From MED-G20 sp038108155 (lineage in GTDB: Bacteria; Bacteroidota; Bacteroidia; Flavobacteriales_D; Parvicellaceae), in contig JAYNHP010000006.1 in assembly GCA_038108155.1 (NCBI GenBank), forward strand, positions 1-64,000: a stretch of 64,000 bases of DNA, written 5' to 3'. This document shows positions 46,001 to 53,878 of the stretch, piece after piece (within the stretch, counting starts at the first letter, position 1; each line of letters starts with the position of its first letter). A model generated the notes under the pieces. That model was not told the DNA's origin and ran no database searches. It was given only the letters and a program-made list of their open reading frames with translations. The position numbers and the translations under genes were made by a program.

Positions 46001-46279
46001 AATTTTACAGCTCAGAAAGATTATTTCAATGCAAAACATAGTGTTAAAAGTATTTTAGACAACTACGATGGTTATAAAAAAGATGAAATTTTAGCAGAAG
46101 CAGTTCAAAAAATAGAATATATCCAGAATCTGGAACTTAATGAAATGCAAGAACAGCCAGAGCAAGAAGAATTGGAAATAGAACTAGAAACAATAGAAGA
46201 AAATTTAGAAAACACACCTAAAGTTTTAAATTCAAAGGAAGTTGATTCAAAGGAAATTAAGAAAGATGAAAATAAATAA
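43076..46279 (+). CDS. Large exported tetratricopeptide-repeat protein
   Basis: A 1067-residue protein with a signal peptide (NKILKAFIFSLAIIFVNISIAQK). Almost all of it consists of tetratricopeptide-type helix pairs, with recurrent patterns such as YYKTKKYKKAIESFSRVA, FWIGESNYNLKEYLRAVESY and LLNLAQAYKDENRNKESIDTY; I estimate twenty or more repeats. The last ~45 residues are strongly glutamate-rich and likely disordered. It would form a long periplasmic solenoid for protein contacts. Its last 14 bases overlap the start of an outer-membrane barrel gene, a pairing I recall from other Bacteroidota, so the two probably work together. Function unknown. Confidence 0.88.
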   Translation: MNKILKAFIFSLAIIFVNISIAQKTFLRNDPYRNYKIAQELFDKEKYSSAQYYFKNVINNFSNPQDEVRINAEYYFALCALKLYHRNVETILTRFSLDHPDHPKSKDIYFQLGKHYYQTKKFKKSIEFFEKVDQYDLSSEEQSEYLFKLGYSKFMKKNLAESKVHFNELLQSKTDYDVPATYYYSHIAYAQGKYQTALVGFRKIANNKMFKPIIPYYITQILYQQNKYDELIAYGPLYIDSVTEKRKGEFAKLIGDSYFKKDQYERSLKYYQTFMRNAKSTRESNYQVGYCYYKTKKYKKAIESFSRVANTDDSLTQISYYHMADSYLNLDEKDYARNAFQEASKLNFDLDIRRNSLFNYAKLAYELSYNPYDEAINAFQQFIEDFPDSEDAKDAYEFLLKVYLTTKNYDDALASMDKIKNKDPRMQKAYQTIVYNRAVEQYHNREYKNAIANFELVKKYPIDQNLNAMSQFWIGESNYNLKEYLRAVESYEKFRFINGAILTDKFLDLDFHIGYSYFEKANPYVSLSGNEAKIQKEELRNALKYFRNYIHQYNLPDSSNYKIALLRIADTYFLLKEDSLAIENYALSSTVGNEDHSYALNQMATSQGLIQDYKGKINTLKRLTDQYPNSKYQVSSLLNLAQAYKDENRNKESIDTYLKFINEYPNNNLISKAYVEIGSIYLKEQNHQEAEKFLLTVMNNYPDAEQENQLAIELMMEVYNLRGNLTGYYDWLSSRGIDVSVQEKDSTLWRSVVIARDNGDCNTQIEKASYYLDNIEEPIREISAHYFMANCYYAEDKKTQALFHYDYITAKPNNNYYVEALKYAGEITYDAKDFKKSLTYFSVLEDVSINQEDLSIAKKGQFYCFHYLDRPNSTIKYAKKVIQLSDLNNKLQEDAYLYLGQSYQKINQLDSAKLYYDSVVQFTKSIAAAEAKYHICEIAYRDEDYTSCESLIMELVKQKPSYDYWLAKGILLLGDNFTAQKDYFNAKHSVKSILDNYDGYKKDEILAEAVQKIEYIQNLELNEMQEQPEQEELEIELETIEENLENTPKVLNSKEVDSKEIKKDENK

Positions 46280-48047
46280 ACTCCAAATATTACTTTTTTT
46301 TATTTCAGCAATATTGAGTTTTAGTAGTGTAGCTCAGCAAAATGAGAACACCGAAACTTTTTTAGGAATTGGTTCTGGGAATAGAAAAATTGCTAAGATT
46401 CAAAAAACACCAATTTTTCCAATCCATACAGACTCTGTGACTATTTTGGACGATGTCAAATACTATTTAGAACCAAAGCGATATATGACAAATTATTCTA
46501 TTGATAATATAAAGCCTGCAAGGTTAAAGATTACTGCTAATGGAGACAAACTTTATAGAGGATATCTAAAAGCTGGAGCTGGAACTTACCTAACACCATT
46601 ATTGGAATTGAATTACGCTTCAAAAAGATCTAGAGACGAAAGTTGGGGTTTAAACTCTAGAACCAACGGTAGTTTTTCTAGTATTAAAGAAATGGGAAAT
46701 ACTAAATTTTCAGATTTAAATTTTGGAGGGTACTACCAAAAGTTTTTAATGAATTATGATTTGTGGTCTGAAGTTCAGTATGAAAGAAATTCATATCAAT
46801 TTTATGGATTGGATTACAATGACAATTCTATGTATCAATTTTATGGTATAGACATTACTGATTCTTTAGGAATCGAATCGTTTAAAAATTCAGATACTCT
46901 TTTTAAGCAAAATTACGATTTATTGGACTTGCACGTAAAGTTTAATTCTAGAAATACTGGAAGAGACACCAATAAATTAAGAATTAAAAGTTGGGTAGAT
47001 TTTCACCATCTTAATAGCAATTATAGTCTTTTCGAAAATCATTTTCTTTTGGGGGCTCATTCTGGTTGGCTGATATTGGATGAAGAATTTTTAGGAACTT
47101 TTGAATTGGATATAAATAATGTAAGTTCTCCAGACATTTTAGAACTTGACGAAAACAATATTATTCAGCCAAGTAACCAAAGTTCTAATACGTCTGGTAT
47201 TGTTCGTTTTAGACCGCATATTTATTCAAGAAAAAATAATTTAATTTTTAAGGCTGGAATATCACTCCAGGCAAATATTAATGAAAATGCAAAATTTTAT
47301 GTATTTCCAGACTTAGAGGTTAGCTACAGTCTCTTTAACAATGTATTTATTCCTTACGGAGGATGGGTTGGGAATGTGCAAAGAAATACTTTTAATGATA
47401 TAAGGTTAGAAAATCCATTTATTTCTGAGGATGCAACACTTCAAAATACAGTTCAAAAAAGCAATATATTTGTTGGTGTTAGGGGTTCTTTAAGTAGTAA
47501 ATTTACTTTTAACTTATCTAGTTCTTTCAAGAGTTTAGATAGTATGTATTTCTTTGTCCCAGATACAGCCTCGTCCTATGGAAATAAGTTCCAGATGATG
47601 TACGATAACCTTAGTCAAACATCCTTTCTTGCAGAACTCACTTATCAAGAATTAGAAAAATTAAAAATTTCAGCTAAGGGGGAATATTTTATGTATAGTC
47701 CTTCTAATTTTAGTCGTGCTTGGCAAAAGCCTGAATTCATTTTAACTTTATCTAGTATATTAGATTTATCAGATAAAATTGTTTTAAAATCCGATTTTTA
47801 TTTGGTTGGTAAAAGAGAAGTTTTTTCGTATTCAGAGCCAGAATCAATATATGAACTAGAAGATGATAAATTCATCTACAGTTTACCAACTTTTGTAGAT
47901 ATGAATATTTCTGCTGAATATAGATACAATAAAAAAGTTTCTGCTTTTATTCAGTTCAATAATTTTACAGCCAAAAAATACCAATATTGGCAAAATTTTC
48001 CAGTACAATCTATCAATATTTTAGGTGGAATTACAATAAGTTTCTAA
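46266..48047 (+). CDS. Outer-membrane beta-barrel protein, TPR partner
   Basis: A 593-residue protein starting at ATG 46266, inside the end of the TPR gene. It has a signal peptide (KINKLQILLFFISAILSFSSVAQ), a ~75-residue periplasmic lead with PARLKITANGDKLYRGYLKA, then many alternating beta-strands rich in Tyr/Phe/Asn (for example YYQKFLMNYDLWSEVQYERN), and a C-terminal strand GGITISF ending in phenylalanine, the BAM recognition style. Relatives are often annotated as TonB-dependent receptor-like, but no plug domain is seen here. Substrate unknown. Confidence 0.82.
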   Translation: MKINKLQILLFFISAILSFSSVAQQNENTETFLGIGSGNRKIAKIQKTPIFPIHTDSVTILDDVKYYLEPKRYMTNYSIDNIKPARLKITANGDKLYRGYLKAGAGTYLTPLLELNYASKRSRDESWGLNSRTNGSFSSIKEMGNTKFSDLNFGGYYQKFLMNYDLWSEVQYERNSYQFYGLDYNDNSMYQFYGIDITDSLGIESFKNSDTLFKQNYDLLDLHVKFNSRNTGRDTNKLRIKSWVDFHHLNSNYSLFENHFLLGAHSGWLILDEEFLGTFELDINNVSSPDILELDENNIIQPSNQSSNTSGIVRFRPHIYSRKNNLIFKAGISLQANINENAKFYVFPDLEVSYSLFNNVFIPYGGWVGNVQRNTFNDIRLENPFISEDATLQNTVQKSNIFVGVRGSLSSKFTFNLSSSFKSLDSMYFFVPDTASSYGNKFQMMYDNLSQTSFLAELTYQELEKLKISAKGEYFMYSPSNFSRAWQKPEFILTLSSILDLSDKIVLKSDFYLVGKREVFSYSEPESIYELEDDKFIYSLPTFVDMNISAEYRYNKKVSAFIQFNNFTAKKYQYWQNFPVQSINILGGITISF

Positions 48048-48107
48048 TTGTTGAAAAGTATCCAGTTAATTGGACATTTTCTTCCTTTAAAAATGCTCTA
48101 TAAATAG

Positions 48108-48115
48108 TATATTTG
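48108..48115 (+). promoter_or_regulatory. -7 promoter element (TATATTTG) for gyrB
   Basis: TATATTTG ends 19 bases before the gyrB ATG at 48135, in the 87-base gap after the barrel gene. Confidence 0.55.
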
Positions 48116-48134
48116 TTCATTCAAATTTTATCAA

Positions 48135-50084
48135 ATGAGTGAAGAAAAAGATTATTCAGCAGACAGTATTCAGGCTCTCGAAGGCATGGAGCATGTTAGG
48201 ATGCGTCCATCGATGTATATTGGAGATGTTGGTCAAAGAGGATTACACCATTTAGTATATGAAGTTGTAGATAATTCTATAGATGAGGCTTTAGCAGGAC
48301 ATTGTGATAAAGTTTCGGTATCCATTTTAGAAGGTAATGGGATTCGTGTAATGGATAATGGTCGAGGTATCCCTGTAGGAATACACAAAAAGGAAGGTGT
48401 TTCTGCCTTGCAAGTTGTAATGACAAAGATTGGTGCTGGAGGTAAATTTGATAAAGATTCCTACAAAGTTTCAGGTGGTTTGCATGGAGTTGGGGTCTCT
48501 GTGGTGAATGCTTTATCTAGCAATTTAAAAGCAAGTGTTTTTAAAGAAGGTAAAATTTATGTTCAAGAATACAAGCAAGGTAAGGAGCAATACTTAGTTA
48601 AAGAAGAAGGAACTACTGACTTAAAAGGAACTGAAGTTATATTTTACCCTGATCCTGAAATATTTGAAGCTCTTGAATACCAGTACGATATTTTGGCAAC
48701 TAGAATGCGTGAATTGTCATTTCTTAACAAAGGCTTGACAATTGTAATGTCGGATGAACGTTCAGAATCTAAAAATGAAGATGGTAGTTCACCAGTAGAA
48801 ACCTTTTACTCTGAAAAAGGTTTGTCAGAATTTGTTGAATTTTTGGACGGAACTAGAGAAAAATTAATACAGAATGTTGTAAGTGTTGAAGGAGAAAAAA
48901 ATGGAATCCCTGTTGAAGTAGCTTTAATATACAACAATTCTTATGCTGAAAATATCCACTCATATGTAAATAATATTAACACCCATGAGGGAGGAACTCA
49001 CCTTTCTGGTTTTAGAAGGGGATTGACTGGGACTTTGAAAAAGTATGCTGAAAAATCTGGAATGCTTGATAAATTGAAATTTGATATTTCAGGGGACGAT
49101 TTTCGGGAAGGGTTGACTGCAATTGTTTCTGTGAAGGTTCAAGAACCTCAATTTGAGGGGCAGACAAAAACTAAATTAGGCAATAGAGAAGTAACTGCAC
49201 CAGTAAGTCAAGCTGTAAGTGAAATGTTGAACGACTATTTAGAGGAAAATCCGGATGATGCAAAACAAATTGTGCAAAAGGTTATTCTAGCAGCAACTGC
49301 AAGACATGCAGCTACTAAGGCAAGAGAGATGGTTCAGCGTAAAAACCCTATGGGTGGTGCTGGGTTACCAGGTAAACTTTCTGATTGCGCTTCAAAAGAC
49401 CCTACTGAATGTGAAGTTTACCTTGTAGAGGGAGATTCTGCTGGTGGAACAGCAAAACAAGGAAGAGATAGGCATTTCCAAGCAATTATGCCTTTAAGGG
49501 GAAAGATACTTAATGTTGAAAAAGCAATGCAACATAAGATTTTTGAAAATGAAGAAATTAAAAATATTTATACTGCACTTGGAGTCCGTGTTGGTACCGA
49601 AGATGATTCTAGGGCATTAAATATGGAAAAGCTGCGTTACCACAAAATAATAATAATGTGTGATGCAGACGTTGATGGAAGTCACATTCAAACTTTAATA
49701 ATGACTTTTTTCTTTAGATACATGAAAGAGTTAATCGAAAATGGTTATTTATATATTGCTACTCCGCCACTGTATTTAATAAAGAAAGGCAAACAAGCCA
49801 AGTACGCTTGGGACGATAAACAAAGAAAAGATTATGTTGACCAAATGAAGGGTTCTGGAAGTGAATCTAGTGTTCATGTACAAAGGTACAAGGGGCTTGG
49901 TGAAATGAATGCAGAACAGCTTTGGGATACAACCATGTCAAAAGAAAATAGAACATTAAGAAAAGTTACTATTGAAAGTGCAGTGGAAGCAGACAGAATT
50001 TTTTCAATGTTAATGGGGGATGAGGTTCCACCAAGAAGAGAATTTATTGAAAAGAATGCTAAGTATGCAAATATTGATACTTAG
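48135..50084 (+). CDS. gyrB: DNA gyrase subunit B
   Basis: A 649-residue type IIA topoisomerase ATPase subunit. GHKL ATPase domain: LEGMEHVRMRPSMYIGD, HLVYEVVDNSIDEALAG, GRGIPVGIHKKEGVSAL and YKVSGGLHGVGVSVVNALS. The transducer is followed by the Toprim domain with VEGDSAGGTAKQGRDR near residue 432 and DADVDGSHI, then the C-terminal YKGLGEMNAEQLWDTTM. It introduces negative supercoils together with GyrA, which is not in this window. Its own promoter precedes it; mdh follows after 29 bases. Confidence 0.97.
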   Translation: MSEEKDYSADSIQALEGMEHVRMRPSMYIGDVGQRGLHHLVYEVVDNSIDEALAGHCDKVSVSILEGNGIRVMDNGRGIPVGIHKKEGVSALQVVMTKIGAGGKFDKDSYKVSGGLHGVGVSVVNALSSNLKASVFKEGKIYVQEYKQGKEQYLVKEEGTTDLKGTEVIFYPDPEIFEALEYQYDILATRMRELSFLNKGLTIVMSDERSESKNEDGSSPVETFYSEKGLSEFVEFLDGTREKLIQNVVSVEGEKNGIPVEVALIYNNSYAENIHSYVNNINTHEGGTHLSGFRRGLTGTLKKYAEKSGMLDKLKFDISGDDFREGLTAIVSVKVQEPQFEGQTKTKLGNREVTAPVSQAVSEMLNDYLEENPDDAKQIVQKVILAATARHAATKAREMVQRKNPMGGAGLPGKLSDCASKDPTECEVYLVEGDSAGGTAKQGRDRHFQAIMPLRGKILNVEKAMQHKIFENEEIKNIYTALGVRVGTEDDSRALNMEKLRYHKIIIMCDADVDGSHIQTLIMTFFFRYMKELIENGYLYIATPPLYLIKKGKQAKYAWDDKQRKDYVDQMKGSGSESSVHVQRYKGLGEMNAEQLWDTTMSKENRTLRKVTIESAVEADRIFSMLMGDEVPPRREFIEKNAKYANIDT

Positions 50085-50113
50085 TATTTAATTAAAATTT
50101 TAAACATAATATT

Positions 50114-51043
50114 ATGAAAGTAACCATTGTAGGAGCTGGAAATGTAGGGTCAACTTGCGCCGATGCAATTGCCTGTAAAAGAATTGCAAGTGAAGTTGTG
50201 TTATTAGATATTAATGAGGGTTTTGCAGAGGGGAAAGCATTAGACATGACTCAAACTTCCTCATTACTTGGTTTCAATACTAAAATTGTTGGTAGCACTA
50301 GCGATTATTCCAAAACTGCTGGTAGTGATGTTGTTGTTATTACAAGTGGTATTCCAAGAAAGCCAGGCATGACTCGAGAAGAGCTTATCGGAGTTAATGC
50401 AGGGATAGTAAAAACTGTAACTAATAATATTTTAGAGCATTCACCAGAAGCGGTAATTGTTATTGTATCAAATCCCATGGATACTATGACCTATTTAACA
50501 TTAAAAAAGAGTGGTTTAGATAAGCATCGAATCATAGGTATGGGGGGAGCTTTAGATAGTGCAAGATTTAGAACTTACTTATCAATAGCATTAGGAAAAC
50601 CTTCAAATGATATTCATGGAATGGTCATAGGTGGTCACGGAGATACAACAATGATACCACTTACAAGACTTGCAACTTATAACGGAATTCCAATAAGTAA
50701 TTTATTAGATAAAGATCATTTAGATAAAGTTGCCGCTGATACTATGGTAGGTGGTAAGACTCTTACTGGATTGTTAGGAACTTCAGCATGGTATGCACCA
50801 GGAGCAGCCGTAGCTTTTTTAGTAGATAGTATTCTTAATGATCAAAAAAGAATTATTCCTTGTTCTGTTTTCTTAGATGGAGAATATGGCCAGAAAGATA
50901 TTTGTGTTGGAGTCCCGGTTATTGTTGGGAAAAATGGTTGGGAAAATATAGTGGATGTTGATTTAAATGATTCAGAAAAAGACTTATTTGAAAAAAGTGC
51001 AGCTGCAGTAAGAAATATGAATAGCGCATTAGCAAGTATCTAG
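50114..51043 (+). CDS. mdh: Malate dehydrogenase (LDH-like)
   Basis: A 309-residue NAD-dependent malate dehydrogenase. NAD-binding GAGNVGSTCADAIA at the N-terminus, LDINEGFAEGKALDM, the mobile-loop ITSGIPRKPGMTREELI with substrate arginines, and the catalytic histidine near residue 175 in IGGHGDTTMIPL. The arginine-rich loop supports malate over lactate. It catalyses malate/oxaloacetate interconversion in the TCA cycle. It follows gyrB by 29 bases and ends 7 bases from a convergent gene. Confidence 0.95.
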   Translation: MKVTIVGAGNVGSTCADAIACKRIASEVVLLDINEGFAEGKALDMTQTSSLLGFNTKIVGSTSDYSKTAGSDVVVITSGIPRKPGMTREELIGVNAGIVKTVTNNILEHSPEAVIVIVSNPMDTMTYLTLKKSGLDKHRIIGMGGALDSARFRTYLSIALGKPSNDIHGMVIGGHGDTTMIPLTRLATYNGIPISNLLDKDHLDKVAADTMVGGKTLTGLLGTSAWYAPGAAVAFLVDSILNDQKRIIPCSVFLDGEYGQKDICVGVPVIVGKNGWENIVDVDLNDSEKDLFEKSAAAVRNMNSALASI

Positions 51044-51050
51044 ATTAAGG

Positions 51051-51452
51051 CTATATTACATATTTATCTTTACTTTTAAGTTCATCTATAACACAACTAT
51101 CCATCATAATTGATTTTCTGTTTCTAGAAATCATATCGTAAATGAAGTCTCTTATAAAGTTTGGAATTATATAGCTAACCGAAATTATTGCTTGCCAATT
51201 TTTCATCAAAATTGATATTTTAATTACCGCAAGCGATTTAGAGTAAATTTGTCCTTTGTAGTAGAGTATAATAGTCTCTTTGGGGTTAGGAAATTGGTTA
51301 AATTGTTTTTTAATTTCTTTAAATATATTGGACGTAGATGGACTTATTAAAATAGAGTCCGACTTGTCATTTTTTAAAATGTATTTCCCCCAAAAATTAC
51401 AAAAAATGCAATCATCGTCTATGAAAACTATTGTAGAATTTTGATTTAACAT
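51051..51452 (-). CDS. DCC-family thiol-disulfide oxidoreductase-like protein
   Basis: A 133-residue protein of the DCC (DUF393) family: N-terminal FIDDDCIFCNFWGKYI with a CxxC pair, a hydrophobic middle, and the C-terminal FIYDMISRNRKSIMMDSCVI. The usual DGxCxxC start is DDDCIFC here, so the glycine is replaced by aspartate. Members are thought to act as thiol-disulfide oxidoreductases, but evidence is thin. It overlaps the FG-GAP cargo gene by 7 bases and is probably co-transcribed with it. Confidence 0.8.
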   Translation of the reverse strand: MLNQNSTIVFIDDDCIFCNFWGKYILKNDKSDSILISPSTSNIFKEIKKQFNQFPNPKETIILYYKGQIYSKSLAVIKISILMKNWQAIISVSYIIPNFIRDFIYDMISRNRKSIMMDSCVIDELKSKDKYVI

Positions 51453-53689
51453 TTAACAAACTTTAAAATATTTCTATGAATCCCGTCCTCAAGGATAATA
51501 AAATATATTCCATGGTTCAATTTACTTACTGGAACTGCACCTTTAGTATATCCACTTCCAACTTTTCTCCCAGTTAAGCTTAATATTTCAAAATAAAGCT
51601 GTTTTTTAAGATTTTTAATATTAATAATGTCTCTAGCTGGCACAGGAAATATTTCATATTTATTTTCTATTTCATATGGAATACTTGATGTCGAAATCAA
51701 AGAATCATAAGTACCCATAAATAGAGAAAGTCCACCTCTTTTATTTCCTATAATAAAATCAATTAAGGAGTCATTATTTAAATCAGAAATTGCTGGTGTG
51801 CTGTGAGTTCCTGCAAATATATTATTGAAGTTACTATCTACTAAATTAAAATTTCCGGAAAGATTATTGTTTATATTATTGTATTTATAAATAGCACCTC
51901 TTTTGCTTCCAACGTACAATTCAATATCCGAACCGTTTCTATGAAAAATTGGCGAACTCATTCCTATATTAGTCCACCACTCGGATACCGAAACTCCTCC
52001 AAATGTTTCAGACCTTAAATCAAAATTAAAATTAATAGAATCTCCAATATTTTCAATATAATTTAAATTTCCTATTGCCTCACCCACTACTAAATCTAAA
52101 TCATTGTCATTATCTATATCAAAAAGTGTGGGATGAGCATTAAATCCAAAATCAAAAACATTATTAAAAATATCTGTTAAGGGTGATATGCTTAGGTTTA
52201 AATTTATTATTGCTGGATTTGAAGAAACGTTTTCTAAAAAGTGTAATTTTCCGCTATAGTCGCCTACAATTGCATCTAAATCCCCATCCCCATCTAGGTC
52301 TCCTAACGTTGGAATTAAATTAATATCGTTTATTTGGGAAGAAATATTTTGAAAATCACTAGAGGTTTTATTGAATATTGGATTTTCATTTGTGCCTACG
52401 TTTTCATAAGATTCTATGTAAGAATTATAATGAATCGGAATACTTAAATCAAATTCTCCAAAGTTAGAGACTAGAAGATCTAAAATTTGATCGTTATTTA
52501 TATCTACTATTAATGGTTTAGATTCTCTCCCGAGTTCAATAGTATTTTCTTGTAGAAAATTTTTATTTTGTAAATAAAACTGAGGGGAATTATTGCCTCC
52601 AAAATTTTTATAGAACCAAATACTCTCCTTATCAGCAGACTCACTTGTAGAGTTTGGGGATACTATCAAATCTTTTATACCATCGTGGTCCATATCTTCA
52701 TAAAATGTGGCTGGAAAGAGGTGTAAATCAGCTGGCACGGAGTAGCTTGGAAAAAGTGTATCCTGAGAAATAAAGGAGGTGTTTAAGTTAACTCCTATGC
52801 TGTCATTGTATAATGCTACAAGATTGCTGTATGAAACATCGCCAAGAATTAGATCCTTTACTAGGTCGTTATTTAAATCTAAAGACAGGATGGTTGAACC
52901 GCTGTGTCTTAAATTATTTCTATTAATACTTATTGAGTCTTCAGGGTTTGGGACATTAAATAAACAGGTATCAAATAAGGTGCAGGTATTAGACAATCCA
53001 GATTCACTAAAATTGCCCCAACAAGCATTTTTCATTTCAAAAATTAAGGTATCTAAATCGTTCGAGATATTTTTATGGTATTCAATTACTGATCCTTGAA
53101 CTCCAAAATTCAAAATATCCAAATCTCCATCGTTATCTATGTCACTAATACAAGGAACATCAGAAGACACAACATAAATATTTACATCGTTATTGTATTG
53201 AGAAGATAAAATATATGGCACATTAGCATTGATAGAAGATTGAAAAAAACTCAAAGAGTTAAAGGATAGTTCATTTCCACTAGAAGTATTTTTCCAAAGT
53301 CCTATTCCCCCTGAAACATAACTAAATAAATCTTTTTTTCCATCATTGTTAAAGTCTCTTAGTAAAACCCAGTTTTTTAAATCAGATGGAAATAATTTTT
53401 CATATTCTGGTGCATATATAAAATTATTATTTTCAGAAATAAAGGTAATTACTTTGTCACTAGACCTATCAAAGACAAATAAATCTTCAATTTGATCATT
53501 ATTTAAGTCAATTTTCGAAATTTGTGCAGAATTAAACCCTCCTGTCCATGGGTTTAAAAGCGTATCGTTATTTACAATTACTGGAATACTGTTTTGCTGA
53601 ACTAATGAAAAGTTCTGGCCTTTTAATTGAGAAAAAGATATTAATAAAAATGAAAGTATTGATATTTTTTTGGACAGAGTTAAATACAT
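51446..53689 (-). CDS. FG-GAP/VCBS repeat protein with T9SS C-terminal sorting domain
   Basis: A 747-residue secreted protein with a signal peptide (YLTLSKKISILSFLLISFSQLKGQ). Nine or more FG-GAP/VCBS repeats with calcium-loop patterns are visible: DLNNDQIEDLFVFD, DFNNDGKKDLFSY, DIDNDGDLDILNFG, DINNDQILDLLVSN, DLDGDGDLDAIVGD and DIDNDNDLDLVVGE, which should form a beta-propeller. The last ~75 residues (NKYEIFPVPARDIINIKNL ... GIYFIILEDG) are a type A C-terminal domain for the type IX secretion system. It is thus a cell-surface or released adhesin-like protein; ligand unknown. Confidence 0.9.
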   Translation of the reverse strand: MYLTLSKKISILSFLLISFSQLKGQNFSLVQQNSIPVIVNNDTLLNPWTGGFNSAQISKIDLNNDQIEDLFVFDRSSDKVITFISENNNFIYAPEYEKLFPSDLKNWVLLRDFNNDGKKDLFSYVSGGIGLWKNTSSGNELSFNSLSFFQSSINANVPYILSSQYNNDVNIYVVSSDVPCISDIDNDGDLDILNFGVQGSVIEYHKNISNDLDTLIFEMKNACWGNFSESGLSNTCTLFDTCLFNVPNPEDSISINRNNLRHSGSTILSLDLNNDLVKDLILGDVSYSNLVALYNDSIGVNLNTSFISQDTLFPSYSVPADLHLFPATFYEDMDHDGIKDLIVSPNSTSESADKESIWFYKNFGGNNSPQFYLQNKNFLQENTIELGRESKPLIVDINNDQILDLLVSNFGEFDLSIPIHYNSYIESYENVGTNENPIFNKTSSDFQNISSQINDINLIPTLGDLDGDGDLDAIVGDYSGKLHFLENVSSNPAIINLNLSISPLTDIFNNVFDFGFNAHPTLFDIDNDNDLDLVVGEAIGNLNYIENIGDSINFNFDLRSETFGGVSVSEWWTNIGMSSPIFHRNGSDIELYVGSKRGAIYKYNNINNNLSGNFNLVDSNFNNIFAGTHSTPAISDLNNDSLIDFIIGNKRGGLSLFMGTYDSLISTSSIPYEIENKYEIFPVPARDIINIKNLKKQLYFEILSLTGRKVGSGYTKGAVPVSKLNHGIYFIILEDGIHRNILKFVKC

Positions 53690-53829
53690 TAATATTTATA
53701 CGATTTATTTTAAAAGATTGATGGTTAAGTTCTTTAAATTATTGATAATCTAGTTAATACAAATGTAGTTCTTAAAGTCAAACATTGTTAACTTGTTGTG
53801 GAATTGTTGGTAATAACCAATTGAAATTT

Positions 53830-53837
53830 TATATTTG
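53830..53837 (+). promoter_or_regulatory. -7 promoter element (TATATTTG) for secDF-tatA
   Basis: TATATTTG ends 41 bases before the secDF ATG (53879); TTG triplets at 53804-53809 are about 20 bases upstream and could serve as the -33 part. It is the main signal in the 189-base divergent gap to the FG-GAP gene. Confidence 0.55.
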
Positions 53838-53878
53838 CGCCCTCAATTTTATTTATATTATTAACAAAAAAAATTTTA

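Noticed and set aside
46231..46260. Near-duplicate TTCAAAGGAA units at the end of the TPR gene
   Set aside because: They are inside the coding sequence for the charged tail (SKEVDSKEIKK) and fit simple codon repetition.
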